DNA from: WTFY01 sp965205685
GTDB taxonomy: Bacteria > Pseudomonadota > Gammaproteobacteria > UBA4575
Length of the DNA: 64,000 nucleotides
Assembly (NCBI GenBank): GCA_965205685.1
Contig: OZ242174.1
Span: 434,001-498,000 of the forward strand
Direction: 5' to 3'
The notes under the pieces are model-generated. The model was not told the DNA's origin, ran no database searches, and saw only the letters and a program-made list of their open reading frames with translations. A program made the translations under genes and the position numbers. Below, in pieces: positions 61,013 through 64,000 of this stretch; positions within the stretch are counted from its first letter, which is position 1, and each line of letters begins with the position of its first letter.

Positions 61013-62017
61013 ATGACTATAAGACTTGCAATTAATGGTTACGGGCGGATCGGCAGGAACATCCTGCGGGCGCTGTACGAGTCGGGCCGCAACACGGAAA
61101 TCCAGGTGGTTGCAATCAACGACCTGGGCGATGCGAACACCAATGCACACCTGACCCGCTTTGACACCGCGCACGGAAGGTTCAACGGCACGGTCGATGT
61201 CGACGGCGAGTACATGGTCATCAATGGAGACCGCATCCGCGTGTATGCCGAACGGGATCCGGGCAAACTCCCCTGGGGCGAGCTGAACATCGATGTCGTG
61301 CATGAGAGCACGGGTTTTTTTGCCAGCAAGGAGAAGGCCTCGGGACACCTGAAGGCAGGTGCCAAAAAGGTCATCATTTCTGCACCGGGAGGCAAGGATG
61401 TGGATGCCACGGTTGTGTACGGCGTCAATCACGACATTCTGAGCGCCGAGCACACGGTGATTTCCAACGCTTCGTGCACCACCAACTGCCTGGCGCCGAT
61501 GGTGAAGCCGCTGCATGAGAAAATCGGCGTCGAAAACGGCGTGATGACCACGGTGCATGCCTACACCAATGATCAGGTGCTCACAGATCTCTACCATACC
61601 GATTTGCGCCGAGCACGTTCGGCCACCATGTCAATGATCCCGACCCAGACCGGGGCGGCTTCCGCGGTGGGCCTGGTGTTGCCCGAGCTGAACGGCAAGC
61701 TTGACGGCTTCGCGATCCGCGTTCCGACCATCAATGTTTCACTGGTGGACCTGACGTTCCTGGCGGCCCGTGAAACCAGCGTTGATGAAGTCAATTCCGT
61801 CATGCGCGAAGCGGCGGACGGACAGGTGCTCGAGTATGTGGACGCGCCCCTGGTATCGGTGGACTTCAACCATGACTCCCACTCCTCCAACTTTGATGCC
61901 TCCCTGACCAAGGTGATGGGCGGGCGCAATGTGAAGGTCTGTTCCTGGTACGACAACGAGTGGGGATTTTCCAACCGCATGCTGGATACGACACTTGCAC
62001 TGATGAATGCCAAGTGA
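61013..62017 (+). CDS. gap: Glyceraldehyde-3-phosphate dehydrogenase
   Basis: A 334-residue class I GAPDH. The start is ATG 61013, after GGAGAAAG. Rossmann signature INGYGRIGRNILRAL is at the N-terminus and the catalytic cysteine is in SNASCTTNCLAPM. HTSDLRRARSAT-like substrate-binding residues follow (the segment reads HTDLRRARSAT here). It operates in glycolysis or, in an autotroph, in the Calvin cycle. Followed by pgk. Confidence 0.95.
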   Translation: MTIRLAINGYGRIGRNILRALYESGRNTEIQVVAINDLGDANTNAHLTRFDTAHGRFNGTVDVDGEYMVINGDRIRVYAERDPGKLPWGELNIDVVHESTGFFASKEKASGHLKAGAKKVIISAPGGKDVDATVVYGVNHDILSAEHTVISNASCTTNCLAPMVKPLHEKIGVENGVMTTVHAYTNDQVLTDLYHTDLRRARSATMSMIPTQTGAASAVGLVLPELNGKLDGFAIRVPTINVSLVDLTFLAARETSVDEVNSVMREAADGQVLEYVDAPLVSVDFNHDSHSSNFDASLTKVMGGRNVKVCSWYDNEWGFSNRMLDTTLALMNAK

Positions 62018-62083
62018 CACATCGCCCGGTTCCCGCAACTCGACAGCGCACAGCTTGATCCCCGGACCCGGTCAGTGTTAAGC

Positions 62084-63247
62084 ATGACGGACCTCGATCT
62101 CGCGGGTCGCCGTGTGCTGATCCGCGAGGACCTGAATGTGCCCGTGAAGAACGGGCGCGTAGCCAGTGCCAAGCGCATCGAAGCCGCCCTGCCGACGGTT
62201 CGTCTGGCCATGGAGCAGGGTGCCAGCGTCATACTGCTTTCCCACAGGGGACGTCCTGATGAAGGGCGCTGGGACGAGGAGTTCTCCCTTTTGCCGGTTG
62301 CGCAATTTCTCAAAGACCAGTGCGGCCTTGAGGTGCAGTTTGAGAAAAACTGGCTGGACGGCGTCGATACCAAGGCCGGCCAACTCACCCTGTGTGAAAA
62401 CGTGCGGTTCCAGGTCGGCGAACTCGGCAACGATGAACAGCTTGCACGAAAGATCGCGGGCTTGTGCGATGTCTACGTGATGGATGCGTTCGGGACCGCC
62501 CACCGTGCACAGGCTTCAACCCACGGCGTGGCCAAGTACGCTCCTATCGCATGCGCGGGTCCGTTGCTGGAGAAGGAGTTGCGTGCCCTCGACAAGTCCC
62601 TGGCCAAGCCGGACAGGCCGCTGGTCGGAATCGTGGGAGGCTCAAAAGTTTCAACGAAACTTAAAATTCTGAAATCGCTGCTGGACAAGGTGGATCAGCT
62701 GATTGTGGGCGGGGGCATCGCCAACACTTTTCTGGCGGCGGCGGGCAAGCCAGTCGGCAATTCCCTGTATGAGAAAGACCAGCTGGACATCGCCAGGGAT
62801 CTGCTCGGGGAAGGCGCTCGCCGGAAGAAGGAGATTCCGCTGCCGGTGGACGTTGTTTGTGCCACCGAGGTTTCCGAAGTTGCCGCGGCCACCACGAAGC
62901 CGGTGGATGCGGTCGGTCCGGATGACATGATCCTGGACTTTGGTCCTGACTCGTCGAAAAGACTGGCATCCTGCCTGTCCAATGCGGGTACAATTATATG
63001 GAATGGCCCGGTGGGAGTGTTTGAGCTTGAAGCCTTTTCAAAGGGTACGGAGATCGTGGCCAGGGCCGTTGCCGAGAGCCGGGCGTTCTCGATCGCCGGA
63101 GGCGGTGATACGCTGGCTGCAATCGAGTTGTTTGATCTGGGAGAGCAAATTTCGTACATCTCCACCGGAGGCGGTGCGTTTCTTGAATATCTGGAAGGGA
63201 AAGTCCTGCCCGCCGTTGGCATTTTGGAGCAAAGAGCAAATCGCTAG
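62084..63247 (+). CDS. pgk: Phosphoglycerate kinase
   Basis: A 387-residue kinase converting 3-phosphoglycerate and 1,3-bisphosphoglycerate. The start is ATG 62084 or GTG 62075 (E. coli Pgk begins a few residues before the equivalent MTDLDLAG). The N-terminal REDLNVPVKNG and SHRGRPDEG (substrate arginines) and the nucleotide-binding GGSKVSTKLKIL and SIAGGGDTLAAIELF are typical. It lies in the same run as gap and pyk. Confidence 0.94.
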   Translation: MTDLDLAGRRVLIREDLNVPVKNGRVASAKRIEAALPTVRLAMEQGASVILLSHRGRPDEGRWDEEFSLLPVAQFLKDQCGLEVQFEKNWLDGVDTKAGQLTLCENVRFQVGELGNDEQLARKIAGLCDVYVMDAFGTAHRAQASTHGVAKYAPIACAGPLLEKELRALDKSLAKPDRPLVGIVGGSKVSTKLKILKSLLDKVDQLIVGGGIANTFLAAAGKPVGNSLYEKDQLDIARDLLGEGARRKKEIPLPVDVVCATEVSEVAAATTKPVDAVGPDDMILDFGPDSSKRLASCLSNAGTIIWNGPVGVFELEAFSKGTEIVARAVAESRAFSIAGGGDTLAAIELFDLGEQISYISTGGGAFLEYLEGKVLPAVGILEQRANR

Positions 63248-63334
63248 TGCGTAGAATTACCCGCAGCATACTCATCGATCGGAACGATTCATTCGCACTG
63301 CCCTGTGCGGCACAACACGGTGCCGGGAGCTGAC

Positions 63335-64000
63335 ATGGAGTCAAGTACGGAAGCCCGCGACAGGAAAACGATTTTCCGGCATACCAAAATCATTGCAACC
63401 CTAGGGCCTGCCACCGACAGCGAGCAGATCATGGCCGGCCTGATCGATGTCGGCATCGATCTCGTGCGTCTTAATTTTTCACACAGCACCTACGAGGAGA
63501 ATGCATGGCGCATTGAAACCTTGCGCAGGCTGAGCAAGGAAAAACACCATGAGGTGGGCGTGCTCGGAGATCTGCAGGGTGCAAAGATCAGGATCGGGGC
63601 TTTCAGGGACAAGCGGGTTCACCTGGATGCCGGCTCGGCATTCTGTATTGATACAAACCTGCCTCTAGATCAGGGGGATGAAACGGCCGTTGGAACCACG
63701 TACAGGGGGCTTGCGAAGGATCTGGGCGCAGGCGATCACCTGTTGATTGATGACGGACGGATCGTACTGAGGGTCACCGAGGTTGCCGAGGGCAAGATCC
63801 ATAACGAAGTCGTCACGGGGGGAGAACTCCTCAGCAGCAAGGGAATTAACCGTCAGGGAGGAGGGCTGGCTGTTGCGACGCTGACAGACAAGGACCGCCA
63901 GGACATTCGCGATGCCGTCAAGCTGGACATCGACTACCTGGCCGTTTCGTTTCCCCGCTCGGCCGAGGATGTCAGGCAGGCCAGGAAGTTGTTCGTTGAA
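63335..64000 (+). CDS. pyk: Pyruvate kinase, partial (runs off the window)
   Basis: The first 222 residues of pyruvate kinase, from ATG 63335 with GGGAGC upstream. Typical motifs are TKIIATLGPATDS, DLVRLNFSHSTYEEN, GDLQGAKIRIG and YLAVSFPRSAEDV. The normal length is about 475 residues, so roughly half is missing beyond the window. It closes the tkt-gap-pgk run. In the family it transfers phosphate from PEP to ADP. Confidence 0.93.
   Translation, partial: MESSTEARDRKTIFRHTKIIATLGPATDSEQIMAGLIDVGIDLVRLNFSHSTYEENAWRIETLRRLSKEKHHEVGVLGDLQGAKIRIGAFRDKRVHLDAGSAFCIDTNLPLDQGDETAVGTTYRGLAKDLGAGDHLLIDDGRIVLRVTEVAEGKIHNEVVTGGELLSSKGINRQGGGLAVATLTDKDRQDIRDAVKLDIDYLAVSFPRSAEDVRQARKLFVE

Noticed and set aside
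1..64000. CRISPR arrays, tRNA and rRNA genes, prophage structural genes
   Set aside because: No regularly spaced repeats, cloverleaf sequences, rRNA stretches or phage structural proteins were seen on either strand.

Overview
The window looks like a chromosomal segment of a gammaproteobacterial, sulfur-oxidising chemolithoautotroph that can live on thiocyanate. The main signs are a complete cobalt-type thiocyanate hydrolase operon with cyanase. There is also a run of transketolase, GAPDH, PGK and pyruvate kinase genes like those near Calvin-cycle genes in autotrophs. Housekeeping gene order matches Pseudomonas-like Gammaproteobacteria (gshB-yqgE-ruvX-pyrR-pyrB-pyrC', and yggS-proC-yggT-metXW). 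The genus cannot be fixed from the sequence alone.

Layout. 0.1-7.7 kb: cyanase and a CynR-type regulator, divergent from scnB-scnA-scnC, a P15K-like activator, a DsrE-like protein, a three-gene ABC importer and the small cobalt-uptake-type membrane protein CbtB, closed by a hairpin terminator. 7.7-8.3 kb is a gene-free relic zone with an IS21-end-like repeat. 8.3-10 kb: an outer-membrane porin. 10.3-18.6 kb: a nine-gene minus-strand operon for an A-type cytochrome c oxidase (diheme subunit II, two subunit III paralogues, heme O synthase) with a MauG/CcpA-like peroxidase and two small accessory proteins. 19.3-23.5 kb: a small outer-membrane barrel, then ppsR and ppsA back to back. 23.7-27.9 kb: an AT-rich island with the tail of a tyrosine recombinase on its left, the tail of a probable Mrr-like restriction enzyme on its right, and between them an orphan gene, an overlapping RelE-like/XRE/unknown triplet and a SIR2-like protein. 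28-46.2 kb: core genes (cysQ, yrfG, hspQ, a HU-like gene, methionine, proline and pyrimidine genes, glutathione, SAM cycle). 46.3-53 kb: a thioredoxin-like gene and a tripartite RND efflux system. 53.2-58.6 kb: a Rieske oxygenase and two divergent GPP34-cytochrome P450 fusion proteins. 59-64 kb: tkt, gap, pgk and the start of pyk.

How it fits together. The thiocyanate module joins uptake (ABC importer), hydrolysis (SCNase, a Co(III) enzyme), cofactor supply (activator and CbtB), removal of cyanate (CynS) and control (CynR type). The oxidase operon provides terminal respiration for sulfur oxidation, and the tkt-gap-pgk-pyk run provides central carbon flow. The parts least explained by known systems are the paired GPP34-P450 fusions beside a Rieske oxygenase, the three-gene toxin-antitoxin-like unit in the defence-like island, and the orphan cbtB in the thiocyanate operon. 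All assignments come from reading motifs and gene order; no database search was run.
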